Assembly (NCBI GenBank): GCA_005879405.1
Contig: VBKW01000140.1
Span: 1-39,305, forward strand
Reading direction: 5' to 3'
DNA from: Deltaproteobacteria bacterium
Lineage (GTDB): Bacteria > Desulfobacterota > Binatia > UTPRO1
Length of the DNA stretch: 39,305 nucleotides
Both the position numbers and the translations under genes were made by a program. Shown one piece after another: positions 1 through 8,735 of the stretch. Positions within the stretch are counted from its first letter, which is position 1. Every line of letters starts with the position of its first letter. Under the pieces are notes generated by a model. It worked only from the letters and a program-made list of their open reading frames with translations. It searched no databases and had not been told where the DNA came from.

Positions 1-1
1 C

Positions 2-733
2 GCGACGAACCGCCGCAATCGCGAACTGCTGCGCCAGGGTATCGTCGCGCGCCAGGCCGCGGATGAGTCGGAAGCGGCGATGCTCCAGGCGAAGGCGACG
101 CTCGAGCAGCTCATCGCGATGCAGAGCTATGAGACGATCCGCGCGCCGTTCGACGGGATCGTCGCCGTGCGGAACGTCGATCCCGGGACGCTGGTGCCGC
201 AGGCGACGACTTCCGGCAGCTCGCCGAGCACGCCGATTCTCATCATGGGGACGATCTCGCCCGTCCGGGTGTACGCGGAGGTGCCGCAGAGCGCCGCGCC
301 GGACGTTCGCGTCGGCGACCCGGCGACGATGAGAGTGCGCGAGCTTCCGGACCGCGAGTTCACGGGGACCGTCGCTCGCCGTGCCGACGCCCTCGATCCG
401 GCGACGCGGACGATGCGCGTCGAGGTCGACGTTCCGAACGACGACGGCGCGCTGCTCTCCGGCATGTACGCGCGCGCGACGTTCACGGTCGCGCTGCGCG
501 GCGGGACGCCGCAGGTGCCCGCGGACGCGCTCGTGTTTCGCAGTGGCAAGGTCTACGTGCCGGTCGTCCGCGACGACCGGCTCAACCTCGCCGAGGTGAC
601 GCTCGGCTTCGACGACGGCCGCACCGTCGAGGTGACGTCCGGCATCGCGCCCGATGACCTGGTCGCGCTGAACGTCGGCCAAGCGGTGCGCGACGGCGAG
701 ACGGTACAGGCGGTGCCGGCCGGCGACAATTAG
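2..733 (+). CDS. RND efflux transporter periplasmic adaptor (membrane fusion protein), 5' partial
   Basis: Frame is open from the window edge (ATNRRNRELLRQGIVARQAADESEAAMLQAKATLEQL...), with hairpin/lipoyl-like 'YETIRAPFDGIVAVRNVDPGTLV' and barrel 'VRVYAEVPQSAAPDVRVGDPATMRV', typical of HlyD/AcrA-type MFPs. Confidence 0.9.
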   Translation, partial: ATNRRNRELLRQGIVARQAADESEAAMLQAKATLEQLIAMQSYETIRAPFDGIVAVRNVDPGTLVPQATTSGSSPSTPILIMGTISPVRVYAEVPQSAAPDVRVGDPATMRVRELPDREFTGTVARRADALDPATRTMRVEVDVPNDDGALLSGMYARATFTVALRGGTPQVPADALVFRSGKVYVPVVRDDRLNLAEVTLGFDDGRTVEVTSGIAPDDLVALNVGQAVRDGETVQAVPAGDN

Positions 734-872
734 CCTAGGTTAGTTGCCTCTCGTGCTCGGCTTGCTCGGCGCCGTCGCCTTCATCACACGACGATTGCTC
801 GCCAGCCTGGAGTCGACCAGCTACACGCTGGATTGCGGACGCCGCACCTGCGAAGCCCTGATCGCGCGCGTC

Positions 873-1310
873 TCAGCGCGCGTACGTCCCGATCAGCTCC
901 GCCTGTCCGACGACGTGGCCTTCGATCGCGTGCAGCACGTCGTCCTTCGTCGCTCGAGGCTTCAATGCCGTCGGCGCGCTCAGCGCGTACAGCTTGAAGA
1001 CGTAATGGTGCACCTTCCCCGGAGGCGGGCACGGGCCGCCGTAGCCGAGCTTGCGAAAGCTGTTCGTGCCGTGCGTCCCGCCGCGAACGGTCTCGTCCGC
1101 GGGCACGCCCGCGGGGAGCCCAGTCACATCGCCGGGGAGATATCCCAGCTCGGGGGAGCGGTTCGCACCGTCGCAGCTGTACTCCTTCGAGATGGCACCG
1201 TTCGCCGTGAAGGCCGGGCTCGTCAAGGAAAACGCCATGGCCGTTTCGCCGGTATCGACGAGGAGCATCGCGACGAGCGTCGCTGCGAGCACCGCCGCGT
1301 AACGCAGCAT
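873..1310 (-). CDS. YbhB/YbcL-family (PEBP/Raf kinase inhibitor-like) protein with signal peptide; appears internally shortened
   Basis: N-term signal peptide, 'FSLTSPAFTANGAISKEYSCDGANRSPEL' and 'LPGDVTGLPAGV...GGTHGTNSFRKLGYGGPCPPPGKVHHYVFKLYALS' match PEBP ends; central DPDAP-containing segment missing. Confidence 0.75.
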   Translation of the reverse strand: MLRYAAVLAATLVAMLLVDTGETAMAFSLTSPAFTANGAISKEYSCDGANRSPELGYLPGDVTGLPAGVPADETVRGGTHGTNSFRKLGYGGPCPPPGKVHHYVFKLYALSAPTALKPRATKDDVLHAIEGHVVGQAELIGTYAR

Positions 1311-1430
1311 TGGTTCGATCGTGAACAGGCGCCCTGACGCAGTCAACGCGGCCCCACACGGATCCGTGCGGGGCTGCACCCGTCGGCGCAGCGAGCGGGA
1401 ATGGCGCGACCGCTTATACCAAAGCGGCCG

Positions 1431-1455
1431 CTAGTGTTCCGGGACGGGACACTAG
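1431..1455 (-). terminator. Hairpin just downstream of the Cys-rich lipoprotein stop
   Basis: CTAGTGTTCC-GGGAC-GGGACACTAG: 10-bp stem with one G-U wobble, immediately after the minus-strand stop at 1457. Confidence 0.5.
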
Positions 1456-1456
1456 G

Positions 1457-1918
1457 CTAGTACCGACCGCGATCGTCGGAGCCGCAGCAATACGGACCGT
1501 CGGCGTCGGCGCAACAGCGCGACGGTTGCGGGCAGCAGATCGTGCGCCCGCCTTGCGAGCACATCATGTCGCGCGCGTCGCAGCCGGCGTATTGCGATCG
1601 ACCGCCGTCGTCGCGCTCGTACTGCTCGTGCTCGTACTCTCGGCGCTGGCCGTAGTAGTCACCGGGCGGCGGCGGCGCCGAGCAGCAGTACGGCCCCGAC
1701 GCGTCCTCGCAACAGCCGCGCCAGCTCGGGCAACAGAGCGAGCGCCGTTGCGCGTGACAGAAGTCGTAGTTCCGTGGGCACATGCCCGAGTAGTCGCCCC
1801 ACACCGCGCGAACGGCGTCGAATGGTCCCGGCGGCGCGGGCCGGACGCCACCGCCTCGTGGCGGGGCGGCGCACGCAGCGACCGAGAGCAGCATCAGGCA
1901 GACGAGCAATCGACTCAT
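1457..1918 (-). CDS. Small Cys-rich lipoprotein with two CC-motif repeats
   Basis: MSRLLVCLMLLSVAAC lipobox; two repeats C-x6-C-x7-CC-x5-CC-x7-CC. Confidence 0.75.
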   Translation of the reverse strand: MSRLLVCLMLLSVAACAAPPRGGGVRPAPPGPFDAVRAVWGDYSGMCPRNYDFCHAQRRSLCCPSWRGCCEDASGPYCCSAPPPPGDYYGQRREYEHEQYERDDGGRSQYAGCDARDMMCSQGGRTICCPQPSRCCADADGPYCCGSDDRGRY

Positions 1919-2039
1919 GATCGCGCTCCTCGCGTCGACGAAGTCTCGCGGCGTGACAGGTTCAAGCTATCGAGTGACCCGCTGCTAGGCCAGCGGCGCA
2001 GGTCGCGCGGGGTCGTACGCACCCCGCGCTTCTGTGACG

Positions 2040-2327
2040 TTACTTCGCGACGCCGTTCGGCGCCGCGGTCGTGGTGGGCGTGAGCACGTGCCGATGAGAC
2101 GTGCTCGTCTTTGCCGTCGCGACTTTGCGCGCCCGGTGCTTCGTTGCGGCGTGCTTCGCCGGCGTCGGACTGGGTTTCGGTGAGCTCATCGTCGCCGGAC
2201 TCGACTTCGGTGAGCTGACGGTCGCCGGGCTCGCGGCCGGTGACGGTTTCGGTGACGGCCCCGCGCCGAATGCAGGCGCCGCGAGCAGCGCGACGGCGAG
2301 GACCGGAACTGCGATGCGAATCGACAT
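2040..2327 (-). CDS. Small secreted Ser/Pro/Lys low-complexity protein
   Basis: Signal peptide MSIRIAVPVLAVALLAAPAFGA followed by repeated SPKPSPA.. units and a basic His/Thr-rich tail. Confidence 0.55.
   Translation of the reverse strand: MSIRIAVPVLAVALLAAPAFGAGPSPKPSPAASPATVSSPKSSPATMSSPKPSPTPAKHAATKHRARKVATAKTSTSHRHVLTPTTTAAPNGVAK
2176..2235 (-). repeat. 30-bp tandem repeat (two imperfect units) within low-complexity CDS
   Basis: TTCGGTGAGCTCATCGTCGCCGGACTCGAC / TTCGGTGAGCTGACGGTCGCCGGGCTCGCG; encodes SPATxSSPKx decapeptides. Confidence 0.7.
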
Positions 2328-2720
2328 GGTGCGTGACACCTCCTAGTCCACTCTCAACACCGAATGGCGCCAGAGTTGCGGTGGCCGAAAATGCCAGTGG
2401 CGGCACGCCTGCATGCGCGAGCGCACGCCGTCTGTGCGGGTGGTGCAAAGTCGCCGTGTCGGGTCGCGCAGCGTGTGCCGTCCCTCACACTAAAAGAAGA
2501 TTTCTACGTTCAGATTTTTCTTTACCCGTTCGTATCCAGGCGTAAACTTCGCGTCACGACGCGCGGGAATGGCCGGCGCGTATCGTCGAGGGGATTGCCA
2601 CGAGGCATTCGTACGAGTGGTCCGCGCGCGCGCCGCCGAACGAGCGGCGCTCCGACAGTGCGCAATCATCGTGTGACACGCATGCGACCTCCTGCTCCGG
2701 GTCGAGAAAGAGAGAGTTTC

Positions 2721-4007
2721 ATGAACCGACGATGGGTTGCGGTCGCGTGCGTCGCGACCGCTCTGTTCGGCGCCGCGCCCGCGCTCGCGGGCGGCCGCGC
2801 CGATCATCTCATCTGCTACAAGATGACCGACAAGTTCCAGATCAGCGCGGCGGTCGACATGATCGCCGATCTCCAACCGCAGTTCTCGCAGCGCGGCTGC
2901 ACGCTGGTGAAGCCGTTCGAGTTCTGCGTGCCGGCGACGAAAGACAACGTGCAGCCGCCACCGACCGCCCCCGACGTCTCCGGCCAGCCGCTGCGTCAGG
3001 ACTACGTCTGCTACGTCGCCAAGTGCCCGAAGACGGACGTCCCCGGGAACCAGGTTCTCGCCGATCAATTCGGCGTGCGCCCGGTCACGAAGTTCCAGGC
3101 GACCAAGATCTGCGTCCCCGCAACGAAGTTCCCCGTCCTGTGCGGCGCGAACGGCGGCCGGAGCTGCAACGGCGCGTGCCCGGCGGGGCAGCAATGCGTC
3201 ACCAGCCCGAACGGCTGCAACTGCCAGCCGGCGCCGTGCGAAGGATCGCCCGACAAGGCCGGCGTCTGCGGCGGCACGTGCACCGACCCGCTGCAGATCT
3301 GCCGCAAGACCGTGACCTCCGCCGGCAAGATCGTGTGCGCATGCGGCGAGGAGCCGCCTCCACCGTGCGGCAAGAACCCGCTCACCGGCACGTGCGGCGG
3401 CGATTGCACCGATCCGACGCTCAAGTGCCTGCCCGACGCCAACCAGAATTGCGTCTGCAGCACGCCGCCGACACAGTTCTGTGCTCCGGTCATCGGCGCC
3501 GCGCCGACGTGCGGCGGAACGTGCCCGAATCCCGCCGACCAGTGCACGCTGACGAACGACAGCGCGCACCCGTGCATCTGTCAGCCAGGTCCGTGTCATC
3601 AGGATCCGACCACCGGGCAGTGCACCGGATTCTGCGATCCGGCCGGACCGGGGGGTACGTGTCATCTCGAAGGGACCGAGTGCGTCTGCGGTCCACCGCC
3701 CTGCGGAATCGATGCCGCGACCGGCCAGTGCGGTGGGCCGTGTCCGGACGGCGAGATCTGCGCGGTGAATGCGGCGAACCAGTGCGGGTGCGGCTCACCG
3801 TGCCAAACGGTCGGGCAAAACGTCTGCGGCGGCGGCTGCCCGCCGGGCCTCGTCTGTCACCTGCAGGGGCAGGACTGCACGTGCGCGCAGCCGCCGCCGT
3901 GCGGATTCGGCGCGGAGACCGCCGGCGCATGCGGCGGCTTCTGTCCCGCGGGAACGACCTGCGACGTGAGGCCGACGGCGGCCGGTCTCTCGTGTACCTG
4001 TCAGTAA
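2721..4007 (+). CDS. Secreted Cys-rich repeat protein
   Basis: Signal peptide MNRRWVAVACVATALFGAAPALA; N-domain 'DHLICYKMTDKF...KICVPATKFP'; then roughly eight 'CGGxCPxGxxC...CxC.PPPC' modules. Purine-rich RBS (gagaaagagagag) before ATG at 2721. Confidence 0.8.
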   Translation: MNRRWVAVACVATALFGAAPALAGGRADHLICYKMTDKFQISAAVDMIADLQPQFSQRGCTLVKPFEFCVPATKDNVQPPPTAPDVSGQPLRQDYVCYVAKCPKTDVPGNQVLADQFGVRPVTKFQATKICVPATKFPVLCGANGGRSCNGACPAGQQCVTSPNGCNCQPAPCEGSPDKAGVCGGTCTDPLQICRKTVTSAGKIVCACGEEPPPPCGKNPLTGTCGGDCTDPTLKCLPDANQNCVCSTPPTQFCAPVIGAAPTCGGTCPNPADQCTLTNDSAHPCICQPGPCHQDPTTGQCTGFCDPAGPGGTCHLEGTECVCGPPPCGIDAATGQCGGPCPDGEICAVNAANQCGCGSPCQTVGQNVCGGGCPPGLVCHLQGQDCTCAQPPPCGFGAETAGACGGFCPAGTTCDVRPTAAGLSCTCQ

Positions 4008-4027
4008 CTGACCTGCGGTAATTCGAC

Positions 4028-4061
4028 GGAGGGCGGCGGTCGTCTCACGACGCCGCCCTCC
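4028..4061 (+). terminator. Strong GC hairpin after Cys-rich repeat gene
   Basis: GGAGGGCGGC-GGTCGT-CTC-ACGAC-GCCGCCCTCC, 21 nt downstream of the stop at 4007. Confidence 0.6.
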
Positions 4062-4142
4062 CCGTCAGCGGTTCGTAGTCCGAACGACGCCCACTCGCGC
4101 CGCTTCTGCGTCGGGCGGATTCACGATAGACGTCGTCGCTTC

Positions 4143-6113
4143 ATGACGGCCGATCCCGCTCCCGCGCCACGACCCGCCGCCACGCCCTCCCCCGAGCAGC
4201 ACCCGCCGGCGCGCAGCCACGACGGCGTACGCCGCGCGAGCCTCGCGGCGCTCGGGCTCGGTGCCCTCGGCGTCGTCTACGGCGACATCGGCACCTCGCC
4301 GCTCTACGCGCTCAAGGAGTGCTTTGGCGGCGAGTACGGCATCGCGCCGAGCGCCGAGAACGTGCTCGGCGTGCTGTCGCTCGTCTTCTGGTCGCTGCTG
4401 CTGGTCGTCGTCGTCAAGTACCTCACGTTCATCATGCGCGCCGACAATCACGGTGAAGGCGGCATCCTCGCGCTCCTCGCCCTCTTGCGGCCGGCGGAGA
4501 ACCCGACGTCGTGGCTGATCACGTTCGGCCTCTTCGGCGCCGCCCTCCTCTACGGCGACGGCGTCATCACGCCCGCGATCTCCGTCCTCAGCGCCGTCGA
4601 GGGACTCGAGGTGGCGGCGCCGGCGCTCGCGACCTGGGTGCTGCCGGTGACGGTCGCGATCCTCGCCGGACTCTTTCTCGTCCAGCGGCGCGGGACGAGT
4701 GACGTCGGCGCCGTGTTCGGGCCGGCGACGCTCATGTGGTTCGTGAGCATCGCCGCCGCCGGCGCGCCGTGGATCGCGACGCAGCCCGCGGTCTTCGCCG
4801 CGCTCATGCCGACGCACGCCGCGCGCTTTCTCGGCGTGCACGGCTTCCACGGCTTTCTCGTCCTCGGCTCGGTCGTGCTGTGCATCACCGGCGGCGAGGC
4901 GCTCTACGCGGACATGGGACACTTCGGCCGGCGGCCGATCCGCCTCGCGTGGTACGCCGTCGTGTTTCCCGCGCTCTTCCTCAACTACTTCGGGCAGGGC
5001 GCGCTCCTGCTGTCGAGCTGTGCCGATGCGGGCGGCCTCGGCGCCGCGTGCCAACGTGCGCTCGACGGGCCGTTCTACGCGCTCGTGCCCCCAGCGCTCC
5101 TCTATCCGATGATCGCGCTCGCGACGGTCGCGACCGTCGTCGCCTCGCAAGCGCTCATCTCGGGCGCATTCTCCCTGACCCAACAAGCGGTGCAGCTCGG
5201 CTTCATGCCGCGCCTCAACGTCGTCCACACGTCGGCTGCGACCGAAGGGCAGATCTACGTCCCGGCGGTGAACGGCGCGCTCATGCTCGCGTGCATCGCC
5301 GTCGTGACCGTCGCCGGCAGCTCGTCACGCCTCGCGGCGGCGTACGGCATCGCCGTCACCGGCACGATGAGCATCACGTCCGTCCTCTTCTACGTCGTCG
5401 CACGGCGGCAGTGGCAGTGGTCGCGGGTGCGCGCGGGCGTGCTCGTCGGCCTCTTTCTCGTCGTCGACGTCGCGTTCTTCGCCTCCAATCTCGCCAAGAT
5501 CTTCCACGGCGGATGGTTCCCGATGATCGCCGCGCTGGCGATCTTCAGCGTGATGACGACGTGGCGACTCGGCGCGCGCTGGCGCATGCGCGAGCTCGCC
5601 AAGGTGCGGATGCGGTTCGATCAATTCTTCGCGAGCCTGCGGCTCGACCCGCCGGTGCGTGTCCGCGGAACGGCAGTCTTCATGACTCAAGATCCGGAAG
5701 GAACGCCGCCGGCGCTGCTCCATCAGCTGAAGCACAACCAGGTGCTGCACGAGCAAGTGGTGCTGCTGACGATCGTCACCGCCAACGAGCCGGTCGTACC
5801 GCTCGCCGACCGTGTCGACGTCGCCCAACTCGGCGCCGGCTTCTGGCGCGCGATCGCGCACTACGGGTTCATGGAGACGCCGAACGTCCCCGACGTCATG
5901 CGCTGCGCGGCGACGCAGGGGCTCGCGGTCTATCGCGGTCGTACGAGCTATTTCCTCGGCCGCGAGACCTTCATCGCGACCGGCCGCTCGAGCCTCCCCG
6001 GGTGGCGGCGGGCGCTCTTCATGTTCCTCGCCCGCAACGCGCGCTCGCCGACGGAGTTCTTCGGCATCCCGCCGAACGAGGTGGTCGAGCTGGGGGCGCA
6101 GATCGAGGTCTGA
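4143..6113 (+). CDS. kup: Kup-family low-affinity potassium transporter
   Basis: '[25 protein letters not shown]', '[23 protein letters not shown]', '[27 protein letters not shown]', full length 656 aa. Confidence 0.95.
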   Translation: [656 protein letters not shown]

Positions 6114-6117
6114 GACG

Positions 6118-7107
6118 GTGCGCGCCGCGCTGCCGCTGCTCGCGCTCGTCGCCGGGTGCACCGTCGTCCTCCACGACGACGCGTGGCGGTCGCCGATCGC
6201 GCGCGATCACCCGCTCGTCGGCGTGATCTGGGACGTTGCCACGCGCCGGCCGATCCCGCGCGCCGCGCTCATGCGGCGCTTGGCGGGGACCGACATCGTT
6301 CTCCTCGGCGACAAGCACGACAACGCCGACCATCACCGGTTGCAAGCCGAGATCGTCGCCGCGCTCGCGGCGCGCGGCCGGCGGCCGGCGGTCGCGCTCG
6401 AGCCGATCGCCGTCGACCGCAGCACGGCGCTCGCCGCGGCGCTCGCAGGCCCGGCGCCGGCGTCCGAGCGCGTGATCGCCGCCGTCGCGCCCGACCGTCG
6501 CGGCTGGGACTGGGCTCTCTACGCGCCGATCGTCGACGCCGCCCTGCGGGCGCGACTGCCGCTCGTCGCCGCGGATCTCGATCCAGCGGACCTGCGCGCG
6601 ATGCGCGCGGGCGGCGTCGGCGCGCTCGCCCCTGCGACCCGTGCGCGCCTCGGGGTCGATCATCCGCTCCTCGGTCCCGACGCGCGCGCGGTGGTGGCGG
6701 CGGAGATCCGTCGCGATCACTGCGGCCACGCGCCCGAGAGCATGCTCGAGCGCATGGTCGACATGCAGCAGGCACGCGACGCTCAGCTGGCGCGCGCGCT
6801 GGTCGACGCGATCGCGGCCGGCGCCGACGGCGCGATCCTCATCGCCGGCGTCGGTCACGTGCGGCGCGATGTCGCGGTGCCGCTCCACGTCGCGCGCTGG
6901 TCTCCTCACGCCGGGATCGCGAGCGTCGCCTTCGTCGAGGTCACGCCCGGACGCAGCGATCCGGACGCCTCGCTACGCGACGAATTCGGGACACGCGTGC
7001 CGTTCGACTACGTGTGGTTCACCCCGCGCGTCGACGTGGAGGATCCGTGCGCGGCGTTCCGCCAGCAGCTCGAGCGCCTGCATGGCGGGCACCCGACGGC
7101 GCCGTAG
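6118..7107 (+). CDS. ChaN-family lipoprotein (haem/iron-uptake-associated)
   Basis: GTG start 4 nt after kup stop; lipobox ALVAGC; 'DIVLLGDKHDNADHHRLQAEIV...RRPAVALEPI' and 'HCGHAPESMLERMVDMQQARDAQLARAL' typical of ChaN family. Confidence 0.85.
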   Translation: MRAALPLLALVAGCTVVLHDDAWRSPIARDHPLVGVIWDVATRRPIPRAALMRRLAGTDIVLLGDKHDNADHHRLQAEIVAALAARGRRPAVALEPIAVDRSTALAAALAGPAPASERVIAAVAPDRRGWDWALYAPIVDAALRARLPLVAADLDPADLRAMRAGGVGALAPATRARLGVDHPLLGPDARAVVAAEIRRDHCGHAPESMLERMVDMQQARDAQLARALVDAIAAGADGAILIAGVGHVRRDVAVPLHVARWSPHAGIASVAFVEVTPGRSDPDASLRDEFGTRVPFDYVWFTPRVDVEDPCAAFRQQLERLHGGHPTAP

Positions 7108-7132
7108 CCTCGCGCCGCCGCGACCGATCGCA

Positions 7133-7164
7133 GGGAGGGGCGGCGTCACCGCGTCGCCCCTCCC
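7133..7164 (+). terminator. GC hairpin between convergent chaN-like and peroxiredoxin genes
   Basis: GGGAGGGGCG-gcgtcaccgcgt-CGCCCCTCCC perfect 10-bp arms. Confidence 0.6.
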
Positions 7165-7211
7165 GCGGGGTTCACGTCGACCGCGACGCTGAGCGGTCGG
7201 CGATCACCGCG

Positions 7212-7847
7212 TTACGACCGCGGTTGCGGAACGATCCGGAGGTACGGCTTCAAGGCCTTCCAGCCTCCGGGGAACTTCTTCTTCGCGTCGTCGTCCGAGA
7301 CCGACGGGACGATGATGCAATCCTCGCCATGCTTCCAGTTGACCGGCGTCGCGACGCTGTGCTTCGCGGTCAGCTGCAGCGAGTCGACCGCGCGCAGGAT
7401 CTCGTCGAAGTTGCGGCCCGTGCTCGCCGGGTAGGTGAGCATCAGCTTGATCTTCTTGTCGGGGCCGATGACGAAGACCGAGCGCACCGTCAGCGTGTCG
7501 AGCGCGTTCGGGTGGATCATGTCGTAGAGGTTCGCGACCTTCCGCTCCGGATCGGCGATCAGCGGATAATTGGGAGCGTAGCCCTGCGTCTCCTTGATGT
7601 CCTGCGACCATTTCTGGTGCGAGTCGACCGGGTCGACGCTCAGGCCGAGGATCTTCACCCCGCGCTTGTCGAACTCCGGCTTGATGCGCGCCATGTAGCC
7701 GCGCTCGGTCGTGCAGACGGGCGTGAAATCCTTCGGGTGCGAGAACAGCACCACCCAGTTGTCGCCGATGAATTCGTGAAACTTTATCGGACCTTCCGTC
7801 GTTTCGGCGGTGAAGTCCGGTGCGATGTCTCCGAGTCGTAGCGCCAT
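7212..7847 (-). CDS. 1-Cys (Prx6-type) peroxiredoxin
   Basis: 'MALRLGDIAPDFTAETTEGPIKFHEFIGDNWVVLFSHPKDFTPVCTTERGYMA' with C-terminal Prx6 extension; RBS aaggagga upstream. Confidence 0.95.
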   Translation of the reverse strand: MALRLGDIAPDFTAETTEGPIKFHEFIGDNWVVLFSHPKDFTPVCTTERGYMARIKPEFDKRGVKILGLSVDPVDSHQKWSQDIKETQGYAPNYPLIADPERKVANLYDMIHPNALDTLTVRSVFVIGPDKKIKLMLTYPASTGRNFDEILRAVDSLQLTAKHSVATPVNWKHGEDCIIVPSVSDDDAKKKFPGGWKALKPYLRIVPQPRS

Positions 7848-7964
7848 GATGCGTTCCTCCTTCGGGACTTTGCATCGCAAAACGCGGCGCTTGACTCAAG
7901 AGAGGCCGACGGCCAGTAACGACGACGCGATTCACTGACCTCTGCCCCCGCAAAGGAGACTGCG

Positions 7965-8369
7965 ATGGTGCACCGAATGCAGTGGACGTTGGCCACAGTG
8001 CTGTGCATGCTGATGTGCTCGCTCGTGGCATCCGGTTGTGGCGACGGTGGCTCGAGTCACAAGGCTAGTCTCACCTGCGGCTCGACCGAGACTTCGCGCA
8101 ACGGCACGACGACGAACTTCGTCGTGACATGCACGGTCACCCGTGCGCCCGCGTCCGACATCAGTTTCGATGTGGTTGCCGGCGTCGAGGCAATCGACGG
8201 AAGCAAAACCAACAACGACTTCTGCCGCGGCTCGCTGGAGAATGGCACCGGGGGCTGCATGGTGACGTTCTCCATCGACTCGGCCGTCACGCGGTCGATC
8301 CGCCTGAGTGGCAGCACGCAACCGAGCAACCGCGCGATCGGATCCTTCACGCTGTTCCCAGCGTCCTGA
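7965..8369 (+). CDS. Small lipoprotein of unknown function
   Basis: AAGGAG RBS; lipobox SLVASGC; secreted Thr/Ser-rich beta-type sequence. Confidence 0.65.
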   Translation: MVHRMQWTLATVLCMLMCSLVASGCGDGGSSHKASLTCGSTETSRNGTTTNFVVTCTVTRAPASDISFDVVAGVEAIDGSKTNNDFCRGSLENGTGGCMVTFSIDSAVTRSIRLSGSTQPSNRAIGSFTLFPAS

Positions 8370-8735
8370 CGAGAGTCAGGTCGCCGTGCTCGGCTAGGGA
8401 AGGCTGATGCCGAGGTCGGATCGTCCGTCACCGCGCGGACCGCCGCGAGCGGTCCGCGCCGCCCGCGCGGCGATCCGCCTCGGGCGCTCCCCCTTCTCGG
8501 CAGGTTCCGACCCGCACTTTCGCGGCGGCCCTCATGACTTCTCGTCATTGATGGAGCCGCGACCCGTCACGGACACTCCGCCACGCCACTCGATGCGCTC
8601 GCCGTCGCGACGACCGTCCGCGCCGACTTCCCCGCCGACGGCACGGCGCCGACCGAAGGCTGGATCTACGGCTTTCGCAGCGTCATCGACACCACGCAGT
8701 ACCCGAACGCGACCGACAAGGAAGGCGCGTCGGGC

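Noticed and set aside
2490-3665. Minus-strand 391-aa ORF opposite the Cys-rich repeat gene
   Set aside because: Antisense artefact; plus strand has RBS, signal peptide and modular Cys pattern.
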